From Firmicutes bacterium UBA6132 (GTDB taxonomy: Bacteria; Bacillota_A; Clostridia; Tissierellales; Sedimentibacteraceae): a stretch of 56,237 bases of DNA. The stretch lies in NCBI GenBank assembly GCA_002435835.1, contig DIVM01000316.1, forward strand, positions 1 to 56,237, read 5' to 3'. Position 1 is the stretch's first letter, and every line of letters begins with the position of its first letter. Positions 1-8,669 of the stretch are shown piece after piece. Both the position numbers and the translations under genes were made by a program. The notes beneath the pieces are model-generated. The model worked only from the letters and a program-made list of their open reading frames with translations. It was not told the origin of the DNA and made no database searches.

Positions 1-126
1 GTACCTAACTTAATTTCATTAATAGCATTAAGTGGTGTAATAGTTAAGGAAACTAAGGATTATTTGTGGGATAATAATCTTGATAAAATTTCTCAAGATG
101 TTACTACGGAAATTAAAAGCAAATAA
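1..126 (+). CDS. AGCS sodium/amino-acid symporter, C-terminal fragment
   Basis: Only the last 41 codons are in the window, in frame 1, ending at TAA. The translated tail begins VPNLISLIALSGVIVKETKDY and ends with a charged stretch. This resembles the final membrane helix and cytoplasmic tail of AGCS-family Na+/alanine or glycine symporters, and the full AGCS gene at 43940-45412 has a comparable PxFANIIALFIL-type last helix. The family imports small neutral amino acids with sodium. A strong terminator follows at 146-178, so this is the end of its transcript. The identity rests on a short stretch only. Confidence 0.6.
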   Translation, partial: VPNLISLIALSGVIVKETKDYLWDNNLDKISQDVTTEIKSK

Positions 127-145
127 AAATAAATTTAATAAAATT

Positions 146-178
146 AGGCATTTAGAATTTTTTCTAAGTGCCTTTTTT
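146..178 (+). terminator. Terminator after the symporter
   Basis: A 12-bp stem (AGGCATTTAGAA pairing with TTCTAAGTGCCT, one G-T pair) closes a short T loop and runs into six T residues. It ends the partial symporter transcript. Confidence 0.85.
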
Positions 179-396
179 CGTTATTTATAATATAATATAT
201 ATAACAAATATGTGAATAAAATTTAGTAATAAAAATTTATAACTATAGGAAATGTAGGAAATAGTATTGCAATAATATATATTAAATGAATACTTTGATT
301 AATAATGGGTATAGAAATATTATCTTATAAAGATTTACAAACTTTACATAAATTTCACCTTTACTGTATATACTAATAAAAATAGGGGGTGGCTCA

Positions 397-975
397 ATGG
401 ATCCGATGGAAGTTCATTTTAAAAACAGCTTTGCGGCTATAAAGATTGGTCATTATTTAGCTGAATACTTGTACAAGAATACAGCTATTGTTTGTATTGG
501 AACGGATAAATGCATAATAGACAGTTTGGGACCTTTAGTTGGGACCATGCTTAAGAAAAATAATGTATCTTTAGATATTTATGGAACATTGGATAAACCA
601 GTTCATGCCATTAACTTAGAAGATAATATAAAAGCAATAAAGAAAAAAAATTATACTAATATTTTAGCAATAGATGCTTGTTTAAGTACAAGGAAAAATC
701 AAGGAATCGTTGAGGTACGTGAAGGCCCGATAACACCAGGTAAAGGAATTGGAAAATATCTTCCTGAAGTAGGAGATATATCTATAATAGGAATTGTTGA
801 TTCAAGTGATAAAGAATTTCAAGATTTAGTTCAAGATACAAGATTATCATTTATTTATGAAATGTCTGAAATAATAACAGAAGGTATATTAGCAGCGTTA
901 AATATTAATGAAATGATTGGAGATTCATATAAATATAAAACATACTCGGATGAAGATCTTGTTATGAACATATAA
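397..975 (+). CDS. yyaC: YyaC-type spore protease-like protein
   Basis: This 192-residue protein matches the YyaC family, which shares the fold of the GPR spore protease and is found in endospore formers. The glycine-rich segment with GTDKCIIDSLGPLVG near residues 35-50 and the IDACLS motif near residue 90 are the family landmarks. Full-length YyaC proteins are about 190-205 residues, so the gene looks complete. The start is the ATG at 397 with an AGGGGG ribosome site about 8 bases upstream. It is a single-gene unit between two terminators. The 270 bases upstream are very AT-rich and show no clean sigma-A promoter, which would suit a sporulation sigma factor, but I cannot assign one. The biochemical role in spores is unproven. 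Confidence 0.85.
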   Translation: MDPMEVHFKNSFAAIKIGHYLAEYLYKNTAIVCIGTDKCIIDSLGPLVGTMLKKNNVSLDIYGTLDKPVHAINLEDNIKAIKKKNYTNILAIDACLSTRKNQGIVEVREGPITPGKGIGKYLPEVGDISIIGIVDSSDKEFQDLVQDTRLSFIYEMSEIITEGILAALNINEMIGDSYKYKTYSDEDLVMNI

Positions 976-988
976 AATTTAAATATAA

Positions 989-1026
989 AAAACACTGGCA
1001 TTTTGGAAATGCCAGTGTTTTGTTTT
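989..1026. terminator. Bidirectional terminator between yyaC and leuB
   Basis: A near-perfect hairpin with arms AAACACTGGCATTT and AAATGCCAGTGTTT has A residues on one flank and T residues on the other. It can end yyaC on the plus strand and the leu operon on the minus strand. Confidence 0.85.
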
Positions 1027-1033
1027 ATCGATA

Positions 1034-2095
1034 TTACATAATATATTCTGCTATTATGTTTCCCATTTCTTCAGTTGTGATAATTTTTTCGCCATTTTTG
1101 GCTATATCAGCAGTTCTGTTTCTGTTTTGTAATGCTTTTTTTACAGCATTTTCAATAGAAGTTGCTTCTTTTTGAAGTCCTAATGTATATTTTAATAACA
1201 TAGAAACTGACAATATAGTAGCAATTGGGTTTGCTTTTCCTTGACCTGCAATATCAGGTGCAGAGCCATGAATTGGTTCATACATACCAAAATTATTGTC
1301 TCCTAATGAAGCTGATGGAAGCATTCCTATGGAGCCTGTAATCATGCTTGCTTCATCTGAAAGAATATCTCCAAACATATTTTCAGTAACTATTACATCA
1401 AATTGTTTTGGATTTATTACAAGCTGCATTGCAGCATTGTCAACATATAAATGGTCAAGTTTTACATCAGGATACTGAACAGAAACTTCTTCCATTGTTT
1501 TTCTCCAAAGTCTTGAAGTGTCCAAAACATTTGCTTTATCAACACTTGTTAAATGTTTATTTCTCGTTTGTGCTATTTTAAATGCTTGATGTGCAATTCT
1601 TTCTATTTCATATTTAGAATATTCCATGCAATCACAAGCGTAATCACCTTCAGTTGTTTTTTTGCCGAAATAAATGCCACCAGTTAACTCTCTTACTATA
1701 ACTATGTCCAAGCCGCCGTCAACTATTTCAGGTTTTAAAGGACATGTATCTTTAAGTTCGTCAAACATAACTGCAGGCCTTATATTAGAATATAAATTCA
1801 ATTCCTTTCTAATTGCTAAAAGGGCTTTTTCTGGACGTTTATCACCAGGAAGATTATCCCACTTAGGTCCTCCAACAGCACCAAGTATTACTGCATTACT
1901 TTCTTTACAAACAGAAAGAGTTTCTTCAGGAAGGTTGTGGCCTGTTTTGTCTATTGCAATTCCACCTGCTAACACTTCAGTGAAATTAAAGCTGTGATTA
2001 TATTTTTCACCGATTTTATTTAAGACTTTTATAGCTTCATCAACTATTTCTGGACCGATTCCGTCGCCTTTAATAACTGCTATTTTAAAATTCAT
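1034..2095 (-). CDS. leuB: 3-isopropylmalate dehydrogenase
   Basis: LeuB oxidises and decarboxylates 3-isopropylmalate to 2-oxoisocaproate with NAD+, in the cytoplasm, in leucine synthesis. The 353-residue product opens with [15 protein letters not shown], the N-terminal nucleotide-site signature. It contains [11 protein letters not shown] near residue 135 and the metal and substrate loop [13 protein letters not shown] near 240, then [17 protein letters not shown]. The frame is open 28 codons further upstream, but the ATG at 2095 has AGGAGG 8 bases before it and gives the usual LeuB length, so I chose it. It is the last gene of leuA-leuC-leuD-leuB, 93 bases after leuD. The shared hairpin at 989-1026 follows. 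Confidence 0.96.
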   Translation of the reverse strand: MNFKIAVIKGDGIGPEIVDEAIKVLNKIGEKYNHSFNFTEVLAGGIAIDKTGHNLPEETLSVCKESNAVILGAVGGPKWDNLPGDKRPEKALLAIRKELNLYSNIRPAVMFDELKDTCPLKPEIVDGGLDIVIVRELTGGIYFGKKTTEGDYACDCMEYSKYEIERIAHQAFKIAQTRNKHLTSVDKANVLDTSRLWRKTMEEVSVQYPDVKLDHLYVDNAAMQLVINPKQFDVIVTENMFGDILSDEASMITGSIGMLPSASLGDNNFGMYEPIHGSAPDIAGQGKANPIATILSVSMLLKYTLGLQKEATSIENAVKKALQNRNRTADIAKNGEKIITTEEMGNIIAEYIM

Positions 2096-2188
2096 TTTAT
2101 TATTCCTCCTAATGCATTTTTCAAATATATTCCTAATATACATGTGCTTTATACTATTTTTCCCCGAGTCAAAATACATTCTTATAAA

Positions 2189-2683
2189 TTATTTATTTAA
2201 TTTGTTTCTTACATATCCAACAAGGCCATCATTATTTATTATTTGTTGAATGAATTCTGGAAATGGTTCTGCTTGATAAGTTTCGTTTTTGGTTTTATTA
2301 GTTATTTTTCCACTTTTAAAATCAACTGAAACTTCATCACCAGCCTCAATTTTTTCTGCAGCTTCTTCACATTCAAGTATAGGAAGGCCTATATTAAATG
2401 CATTTCTGTAAAAAATTCGTGCAAAATTTTTAGCTATAACGCATGAAACACCTGCTGCTTTTATAGCGATAGGAGCATGTTCTCTTGATGAGCCGCATCC
2501 GAAGTTTTTTAATGCTACTATTATATCGCCTGGTTTTACTTCTTTTACAAAATTTTTATCTATATCTTCCATGCATTTACTTGCTAAATCTTTAGGGTCC
2601 GTAGTATTTAAGTATCTTGCAGCAATTATTGCATCGGTATCTACATCATCGCCATATTTAAAAACTTTTCCTGTTGCTTCCAT
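2189..2683 (-). CDS. leuD: 3-isopropylmalate dehydratase small subunit
   Basis: LeuD is the small swivel subunit that pairs with LeuC to isomerise 2-isopropylmalate to 3-isopropylmalate. The 164-residue product has [14 protein letters not shown] at the start and [18 protein letters not shown] near residue 60, the substrate-binding loop of the aconitase swivel domain. The short form is typical of the LeuCD type found in clostridia and archaea. The ATG at 2683 follows GGAGG by 11 bases. An upstream TTG at 2701 overlaps the ribosome site and was rejected. It lies 29 bases downstream of leuC in the same transcript. Confidence 0.95.
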   Translation of the reverse strand: MEATGKVFKYGDDVDTDAIIAARYLNTTDPKDLASKCMEDIDKNFVKEVKPGDIIVALKNFGCGSSREHAPIAIKAAGVSCVIAKNFARIFYRNAFNIGLPILECEEAAEKIEAGDEVSVDFKSGKITNKTKNETYQAEPFPEFIQQIINNDGLVGYVRNKLNK

Positions 2684-2712
2684 AGTAATGTAATCCTCCA
2701 ATTTGTATTTAA

Positions 2713-3981
2713 TTAAAATAATTCTATTTCATTAGGGTTTGCAATCTTTCCTTTAATTGCTGATGCTGCTGCTACAGCAGGACTTGCTAAATAAACTTCT
2801 GATCCTGGGTGACCCATACGTCCAACAAAGTTCCTGTTAGTTGTTGTAACAGCTTTTTCACCATCAGCCAATATTCCCATATATCCTCCTAAACAAGGAC
2901 CACATGTAGGTGTACTTATTACAGCCCCAGCATCTATGAATATTTCAGCTAATCCTTCTTTCATACATTGTTTATAAATTTCCTGAGTAGCAGGAATTAT
3001 TATTGTTCTTACATTAGGATTAACTTTATGACCTTTTAATATTTGTGCTGCCATTCTCATATCTTCTATTCTTCCATTTGTACATGAACCAATTACTACT
3101 TGATCAATAGTTATATCACCAACTTGATCAATTGATCTTGTGTTTTCAGGAAGATGTGGGAAGGATACAGTTGATTTTAAAGTATTTAAATCTATGTCAA
3201 TAACTTCATCATATTCGGCATCTTCATCTGCTTCAAAAACAGTGTATGGTTTTGTAGAGTGTGTCTGCATATATTCAACAGTTTTCTGGTCAACAGGGAA
3301 TATTCCATTTTTTCCACCAGCTTCAATAGCCATGTTAGCAATTGTAAAGCGGTCATCCATGGACAACTCTTTTATACCTTCACCTGTAAACTCCATTGAT
3401 TTGTAACGAGCACCGTCAACTCCAATTTTACCTATGATATATAGAATAACATCTTTGCCGCTTACAAATTTATTAAGCTTACCTGTTATATTGAATTTAA
3501 TTGCTGAAGGAACTTTTAACCACATTTGTCCTGTTGCCATTCCTGCTGCCATGTCAGTTGAGCCTATGCCAGTTGAAAAAGCTCCAAGAGCACCATATGT
3601 GCATGTATGTGAGTCTGCTCCTATTATAGTATCGCCTGCAACAACTAATCCTTTTTCAGGCAATAATGCATGTTCTATTCCCATTTGTCCTGCATCAAAA
3701 AAGTTTACTACTTCTTGTTCTCTGCAGAAATCTCTTGAAATTTTGCATTGCTCTGCAGATTTAATATCTTTTGCAGGAACGAAATGATCAAGTACAACAA
3801 TAACTTTATTTTTATCGTATATTTTTTCAGCACCCATTTTTTTGAATTCTTTTATAGCTACAGGTGTAGTTATATCATTTCCTAATACTACATCTAAATT
3901 TATTTCGATAAATTGTCCTGCTTTTACTTCTTTTAACCCTGCATGAGCTGCAAGGATTTTTTGTGTCATAGTCATAGACAT
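2713..3981 (-). CDS. leuC: 3-isopropylmalate dehydratase large subunit
   Basis: LeuC is the 4Fe-4S catalytic subunit of isopropylmalate isomerase. In the 422-residue product the three cluster cysteines are visible as SCTNG (Cys300) and [10 protein letters not shown] (Cys360 and Cys363). [13 protein letters not shown] near residue 122 is another aconitase-family signature. About 420 residues fits the clostridial/archaeal subfamily rather than the longer enterobacterial LeuC. The ATG at 3981 has GGAGG 8 bases upstream. The 78-base gap from leuA contains a GGGGACGG palindromic element, which could lower read-through into leuC. Confidence 0.96.
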   Translation of the reverse strand: MSMTMTQKILAAHAGLKEVKAGQFIEINLDVVLGNDITTPVAIKEFKKMGAEKIYDKNKVIVVLDHFVPAKDIKSAEQCKISRDFCREQEVVNFFDAGQMGIEHALLPEKGLVVAGDTIIGADSHTCTYGALGAFSTGIGSTDMAAGMATGQMWLKVPSAIKFNITGKLNKFVSGKDVILYIIGKIGVDGARYKSMEFTGEGIKELSMDDRFTIANMAIEAGGKNGIFPVDQKTVEYMQTHSTKPYTVFEADEDAEYDEVIDIDLNTLKSTVSFPHLPENTRSIDQVGDITIDQVVIGSCTNGRIEDMRMAAQILKGHKVNPNVRTIIIPATQEIYKQCMKEGLAEIFIDAGAVISTPTCGPCLGGYMGILADGEKAVTTTNRNFVGRMGHPGSEVYLASPAVAAASAIKGKIANPNEIELF

Positions 3982-4031
3982 ATTTTTTGCCTCCGATTTA
4001 TATATAATTATATTATTTTAAATGTTCTTTT

Positions 4032-4089
4032 GGGGACGGACCCCTTTTTTTAAAGTGGTCTAGACTGAGGGCTTTAGGGTACCGTCCCC
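4032..4089 (-). repeat. GGGGACGG palindromic element, copy 1, overlapping the leuA 3' end
   Basis: On the minus strand this 58-base unit starts GGGGACGGTACCCTAAAGCC and ends GGGGTCCGTCCCC, so its ends are inverted repeats. Its interior matches the element at 6044-6099, including CCCTAAAGCCCT and CTAGACC, in the opposite orientation. The leuA stop codon TAG at 4060-4062 lies inside it. Ends and interior make it a small non-autonomous repeat; no transposase gene is in the window. Confidence 0.8.
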
Positions 4090-5604
4090 TGTTTCCTCCG
4101 TTTCATAAATCATTTTGTTTACAGCATTGATATATGCTATTATGCTTGATTCAATTATGTCAGTGCTTAAACCGTGACCTATATAAATGTTTCCATTTTC
4201 CCTTAATTTAACAATAGCTTCTCCCAATGCATCTTCTCCTTCAGTTACTGAACTTAAAGAGAAATCATCAAGTTCAAGGCTTTGACCTATGATTTTTTCC
4301 ATAGCTTTAAATGAAGCGCTTATAGGGCCGTCACCTGCTGCAACTTCTTCTATTAATATATTTCCTTTTTTAATAGTCAGAGTAGCAGTGGATGTTATTA
4401 TATTTCCGCTGTTTATTACATATTTGTCAAGTTCATATACTTTTGGTACTTCAACTTTTTGTCTTGATACTAAAGCATCTATATCTTTATCAAAAACATC
4501 TTTTTTCTTATCTGCTAATTCTTTGAATTTTTTAAATGCTTCATCTAATTCTTCTTGAGTAAGATTATAACCAAGCTGAATTAATTTTTCATTAAACGCA
4601 TGTCTTCCAGAATGTTTTCCAAGTACAATTTTATTTGTGTCAAGTCCTACGGATTCAGGTGTCATTATTTCATATGTTTCTTTGTTTTTTAATACGCCAT
4701 GCTGATGTATTCCTGATTCATGAGCAAAAGCATTTGCTCCAACTATTGCTTTATTTGGTTGTACCTTGACGCCTGTTATTCTTGTCAAAAGGTTTGAACT
4801 TCTCATTATTTGTTTAGAGTCAATTCTTGTTTCTATATCAAAAATATCTTTTCTTGTGTTAATAACCATTACTATTTCTTCTAATGCTGAATTTCCAGCT
4901 CTTTCGCCTATACCGTTAATAGTACATTCTATTTGTGTAGCACCAGCTTTTATTGCAGCTATTGAGTTTGCAACCCCAAGGCCTAAGTCGTTATGGCAGT
5001 GAACTGAAATATCAACTGTTTTTAATGCAGGGCATCTTTCTATTACTGAAGTTAAAAAATTATAATATTCATCAGGAGTTGTATAACCAACTGTATCAGG
5101 TATATTAATTGTTGTAGCACCTGCTGCAATAACTTTATCAAATACTTTAGCAAGGAAGTCAACTGAGCTTCTTGTTGCATCTTCAGCAGAAAATTCTATA
5201 TCATTACAAAGAGATTTAGCATATGCAACCATTTCTTCAGCAGATTTAAGCACTTGTTCTTCTGTCATGTTAAGCTTATATTCCATATGTATAGGAGAAG
5301 TAGCTAAAAAAACATGGATACGTGGGTGGGCAGCATATTTTAAACTTTCCCAAGCTTTATCAATATCATTTTTGTGACATCTTGCTAAACTTGCAACTGT
5401 GCAGTTTTTAATATTTTTAGAAATTTCTTGAATTGAATGTAAATCTCCTGGTGATGCTGCAGCAAAACCTGCTTCTATTACATCAACATTTAATCTTTCA
5501 AGTTGTTGAGCCATTTCTATTTTTTCTTTTAAATTCATGCTACATCCTGGAGATTGTTCTCCATCTCTTAATGTAGTATCAAAAATCTTAATCATTTTAG
5601 CCAT
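4060..5604 (-). CDS. leuA: 2-isopropylmalate synthase
   Basis: LeuA condenses acetyl-CoA with 2-oxoisovalerate, the first committed step to leucine. The 514-residue protein starts with IKIFDTTLRDGEQSPGCSMN, the catalytic and metal-binding loop of the HMGL-like TIM barrel. It has SVHCHNDLGLGVANS near 200 (second metal-ligand motif), IHQHGVLK near 300, and a C-terminal LeuA dimer domain from about 385 that usually carries leucine feedback inhibition. The ATG at 5604 follows AAGGAG. It is the first gene of the operon and is controlled by the T-box leader at 5643-5905. Oddly, the last roughly nine residues (GDGTLKPSV) and the stop are encoded by a GGGGACGG repeat, so the native C-terminus has probably been altered. 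Confidence 0.96.
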   Translation of the reverse strand: MAKMIKIFDTTLRDGEQSPGCSMNLKEKIEMAQQLERLNVDVIEAGFAAASPGDLHSIQEISKNIKNCTVASLARCHKNDIDKAWESLKYAAHPRIHVFLATSPIHMEYKLNMTEEQVLKSAEEMVAYAKSLCNDIEFSAEDATRSSVDFLAKVFDKVIAAGATTINIPDTVGYTTPDEYYNFLTSVIERCPALKTVDISVHCHNDLGLGVANSIAAIKAGATQIECTINGIGERAGNSALEEIVMVINTRKDIFDIETRIDSKQIMRSSNLLTRITGVKVQPNKAIVGANAFAHESGIHQHGVLKNKETYEIMTPESVGLDTNKIVLGKHSGRHAFNEKLIQLGYNLTQEELDEAFKKFKELADKKKDVFDKDIDALVSRQKVEVPKVYELDKYVINSGNIITSTATLTIKKGNILIEEVAAGDGPISASFKAMEKIIGQSLELDDFSLSSVTEGEDALGEAIVKLRENGNIYIGHGLSTDIIESSIIAYINAVNKMIYETEETGDGTLKPSV

Positions 5605-5642
5605 ATTATATCTCCTTATATTAATTTATTAATTTTTTATAA

Positions 5643-5691
5643 TAAAAAATCCGTCCATGAAAAATGCATAGCATTTTATCAGGGACGGATT
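5643..5691 (-). terminator. Regulated terminator of the leu T-box
   Basis: The stem AATCCGTCC...GGACGGATT with an inner ATAAAATGC/GCATTTT stem is followed by a T run just before leuA. It competes with the antiterminator formed by the T-box sequence. Confidence 0.85.
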
Positions 5692-5905
5692 AAATTCCGC
5701 GGTACCACCCAAATTGTTTATATGAAAATATAAACCTCTCAGTTCAGATTCTAACAAATCTTAGCCTTTAACGCGGCATACGTACTTTCTTACTAATTTC
5801 AGAAAATAAGCTCAGGAGCGAGTGTGTTTTCATAGCAGTATCGGCTCACAGCATTACCGACTCTCTGGGACTGACCAAGTGAAAAGTTTTTTCTCCATCA
5901 CAGCT
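5643..5905 (-). promoter_or_regulatory. T-box leader RNA, probably leucine-specific
   Basis: Read on the minus strand, the leader has AGAGAG and the GGTAATGCTGTGA-type distal stem I elements. The conserved T-box GGGTGGTACCGCGG lies at 5697-5710. A long terminator hairpin follows at 5643-5691 (AATCCGTCC pairing with GGACGGATT, then T residues). A CTC triplet at 5820-5822 lies where the specifier is expected, matching leucine and the downstream leuA. T-box leaders bind uncharged tRNA and allow read-through when the amino acid is scarce. The class is firm; the specifier assignment is inferred without folding. Confidence 0.92.
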
Positions 5906-5926
5906 TATATTAATTTATTTTTATGA

Positions 5927-5955
5927 ATTGTAACACCGAAAAAAAATTTTGTCAA
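5927..5955 (-). promoter_or_regulatory. Sigma-A promoter of the leu operon
   Basis: On the minus strand TTGACA (5955-5950), a 17-base spacer and TACAAT (5932-5927) match the vegetative consensus. They sit directly upstream of the T-box leader. Confidence 0.85.
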
Positions 5956-6034
5956 TAACTTTTTAAAATATATTTTTGTAGGTATTCCAACGTGTTCAAG
6001 TATTGTAAACATATATATATAAATGTTTGCAAAA

Positions 6035-6099
6035 GGGGACGAAGGGGACGGACCCTAAAGCCCTGAAGCTAGACCTCGTCAAAAAGAAGGACCGTCCCC
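6035..6099 (+). repeat. GGGGACGG palindromic element, copy 2
   Basis: GGGGACGGACCCTAAAGCCC at 6044 leads into an interior sharing CTAGACC with copy 1 and closes with GGACCGTCCCC at 6099. An extra GGGGAC direct copy lies at 6035. It sits between the leu T-box promoter and the end of the S41 protease gene, where on the minus strand it could act as a weak terminator. The rest of the 549-base gap from leuA to the protease gene holds the T-box, its promoter and AT-rich sequence. Confidence 0.8.
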
Positions 6100-6153
6100 A
6101 AAAAGTACACTTGAATATAATCAATATATATTACCAACATCCCAAAAATATTA

Positions 6154-7524
6154 CTACTTATTTAAAACATCTACTGCAGTTTTTAACTGTAAATCTTGTG
6201 TGATTTTAGGTATATATGCATTTAATGCGTTATTTAATGCAGTTTGAGTTGAATAATCAATAGTTCCATAAGGATATAAACCACTACTATTTTGGAATTT
6301 AATAATTTCATTAAATGTTTTTGAATCATATACACCATCAGGTTCATTTATTCCATATCCTAAAGTTTTTAAAATCATTTCTGCTGATAAAACATCAAGG
6401 CTTACATTTCCTAAAGTAGGTTTATTTGTTTTACTAAAAACAGGATATTTTGAAATATCAAATGTAGGATTTTCAACCACTATATCAGGAGTTATTCCTA
6501 TTTTATGTACTGGTGTTCTATCAACTGAAAAATATTCTGCAGTTGTAAACTTAACACCGGAACCGTTTATTAATGGATAAAGAGATTGTACAATTCCTTT
6601 TCCAAAAGATTTTGTTCCTATTACTGTTCCTTGGTTTTTATATTTTACAGCACCTGCAAATATTTCTGTTGCAGAGGCGCTTCCTTCGTTTATTAAAACT
6701 GCTATTTCATATTTTTGTTCTTTTAAAGAGCTTGAATAAATATCTTCCTGTCCTGTAGCATAATCCACATATACAACAGGTCCTTCAGTAACAAATAAAT
6801 TTAACATATCAACAGCAGCATTAAGAGTTCCGCCACCATTATTTCTTAAATCAATAACAATTTTTTTAATGTTTTTGTCATCAAAATTTGATAATTGATT
6901 TTTTACAAGTTCAGTTGTATTATCATTAAATTCTGTAACTTTTAAATATCCGACTTTTTCATCGAGGACACTTCCTTCAACTGTACTTATTATAACTTTT
7001 TGGCGTACTATTTCAAAATTAATAATACTACCATTTCTTATAACACCAATTTTGACTTTTGTATTTTCTTCACCTCTTATAAGAGTAGAAGTCTCTTGTG
7101 AACTAAATCCTGTAATATCTTTTCCGTCAACATATTTTATTATATCACCAGATTTGATACCAGCTTCCATGGCAGGGGAGTTTGCCAAAGGTGTCACAAC
7201 TACTATTTGACCATTTATTTCATTAATTTGAACTCCAATACCAGTAAATTCTCCGGCTGTATCAGTAACCATTGAATTATATTCATCTGGAGTATAATAA
7301 ACACTATAATCATCAAGTACACCAAAAAATCCGTCATACATTCCATTTAATACATCTTCTTGTTTTACATCATATTGATATTTATCAAGTACAAAATAAA
7401 TAACGTTTTTCATGAATTCAACATCAGAATCAAATTTCGTTTTATCCAGCTCTTCTGCATACACAGAAAAACATGAAGATAATAGTGTAATTACAATAAG
7501 CATAATACTAATTTTCTTTTTCAT
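6154..7524 (-). CDS. S41 C-terminal processing protease with PDZ and peptidoglycan-binding domains
   Basis: The 456-residue protein has an N-terminal export signal (KKKISIMLIVITLLSS). Next come an N-terminal CtpA-type region, a PDZ domain at about 85-170 (GIGVQINEINGQ...SPAMEAGIKSGDII), and the S41 core. The core carries the predicted nucleophile in NEGSASATEIFAGA and the general-base lysine in GTKSFGKG. A C-terminal peptidoglycan-binding fold of about 60 residues follows (LGYGINEPDGVYDSKT). Such proteases cut exported proteins outside the membrane, and in spore formers related ones take part in signalling or envelope maturation. LSSC could also be a lipobox, so it may be a lipoprotein. The ATG at 7524 follows GAGGTG. 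It is transcribed alone. Its natural substrate is not predictable from here. Confidence 0.9.
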   Translation of the reverse strand: MKKKISIMLIVITLLSSCFSVYAEELDKTKFDSDVEFMKNVIYFVLDKYQYDVKQEDVLNGMYDGFFGVLDDYSVYYTPDEYNSMVTDTAGEFTGIGVQINEINGQIVVVTPLANSPAMEAGIKSGDIIKYVDGKDITGFSSQETSTLIRGEENTKVKIGVIRNGSIINFEIVRQKVIISTVEGSVLDEKVGYLKVTEFNDNTTELVKNQLSNFDDKNIKKIVIDLRNNGGGTLNAAVDMLNLFVTEGPVVYVDYATGQEDIYSSSLKEQKYEIAVLINEGSASATEIFAGAVKYKNQGTVIGTKSFGKGIVQSLYPLINGSGVKFTTAEYFSVDRTPVHKIGITPDIVVENPTFDISKYPVFSKTNKPTLGNVSLDVLSAEMILKTLGYGINEPDGVYDSKTFNEIIKFQNSSGLYPYGTIDYSTQTALNNALNAYIPKITQDLQLKTAVDVLNK

Positions 7525-7560
7525 TTGTGCACCTCATTTTCATATTTAGTTGTCCTTTTA

Positions 7561-7589
7561 AGTATAAGCAAAATTTTTCCAAGTGTAAA
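7561..7589 (-). promoter_or_regulatory. Sigma-A promoter of the S41 protease gene
   Basis: The minus strand has TTTACA (7589-7584), 17 bases, then TATACT (7566-7561), about 40 bases before the start codon. Confidence 0.7.
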
Positions 7590-7616
7590 GCAAAAATAGT
7601 CAAATAAAAAATAATT

Positions 7617-7645
7617 TTGACTTTATAGCTTATTTAGGGTAAAAT
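7617..7645 (+). promoter_or_regulatory. Sigma-A promoter of the yybS-gdpP-rplI-dnaB operon
   Basis: TTGACT at 7617-7622 and TAAAAT at 7640-7645 are separated by 17 bases, 34 bases upstream of the first start codon. Confidence 0.75.
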
Positions 7646-7679
7646 ATTATAATTAGAATTATATCGAATAGAGGAAAAT

Positions 7680-8648
7680 ATGAACAACAGAAACTTAAAA
7701 ACTTCAAGTTTAACAGAAGCAGCTATGATGACAGGAATTCTAGTAATTATTGCTTTTGTTTCTCAATTTTTACTATCATTTTTAATGTTTTTTTATTCAA
7801 TGCCAGCCATAATCTTATCTAAAAGAAAAGGTTTAAAATATGGAACTATGTCATTGATTTCAGCTGGGCTAATTATTTCCATGCTCTTAGGTATTCAAAC
7901 TGGAATTATGTATTTAATACTCTATACTCCTTTAGCAATTGCTCTTTCATATGGAGCTGTGAAGGATGAAGATCCTTATAAAACTGTTATTTACGGAGCT
8001 TTAATATTTATTGTATCATTTGCCATAATAATGCTTGTGATGCAATCTGTTATGGGCGTTAATTATATTCAACAAATGATTAAGATGTATAATGAAAGCT
8101 TTAATATGTCAAGAGAATTAATTAATAAAACTGGAGGAAATTTAAATCCTGCTCAGTACCAACAAATGATTGATAATGTAAATAATATGTCTGCATCTAT
8201 GAATCTCATGATAACTCAAATGTTTCCTGCGCTTTTAATTGCAGCAGGTGTAGTAATTTCTTTTATAAACTATGCTGCAACTTGTAAAATTGCAAAGAGA
8301 TTTAAAATTTATTTAAGGGAAATAACTAATTTTGCATTTTTTTCATTTCCACAGTCTTTTGCAATAGCTATGGCAGCTCTTTTAATAACATCATTTTTAC
8401 TTAAATATTTAAATTTAAATGTTCAAGCAATACAATTAAATATAATTATGATTTGTTATATGGCCATTTTTGTTCAAGGTTTTGCTGTATTGCAATTTTA
8501 TTTATTGAAATGGAATATAAGTAAGACTTTAAGAATTGTAATTATAATTTTTGCAGTATTTAATCCAGCTATATCTCAAATTTTAACTATAGCAGGCCTT
8601 ATAGATTTAATAGTAGATTTAAGGAAATTAAGAAATAGGATAGTATAA
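7680..8648 (+). CDS. yybS: YybS-like DUF2232 membrane protein
   Basis: This 322-residue hydrophobic protein has about eight predicted membrane segments with short polar loops and one longer loop near residues 140-175. It belongs to the DUF2232 group, whose members sit directly before gdpP in many Firmicutes, as yybS does before yybT in Bacillus. The transport-like topology suggests a membrane carrier or scaffold, but no substrate is known and I propose none. The ATG at 7680 follows GAGG. It is the first gene of a four-gene operon and is separated from gdpP by about 20 bases. Confidence 0.85.
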   Translation: MNNRNLKTSSLTEAAMMTGILVIIAFVSQFLLSFLMFFYSMPAIILSKRKGLKYGTMSLISAGLIISMLLGIQTGIMYLILYTPLAIALSYGAVKDEDPYKTVIYGALIFIVSFAIIMLVMQSVMGVNYIQQMIKMYNESFNMSRELINKTGGNLNPAQYQQMIDNVNNMSASMNLMITQMFPALLIAAGVVISFINYAATCKIAKRFKIYLREITNFAFFSFPQSFAIAMAALLITSFLLKYLNLNVQAIQLNIIMICYMAIFVQGFAVLQFYLLKWNISKTLRIVIIIFAVFNPAISQILTIAGLIDLIVDLRKLRNRIV

Positions 8649-8669
8649 TTCTAATAGGAGGTGTCAGTA

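Noticed and set aside
127..396. A sporulation-type promoter before yyaC
   Set aside because: Several AT-rich matches exist, but none fits a sigma-E, F, G or K consensus well enough to report.
1296..1997. Open frames opposite leuB, and similar antisense frames over leuC, leuA, gdpP, pflB and others
   Set aside because: They lie wholly inside well-supported genes on the other strand, lack ribosome sites and show no domain features.
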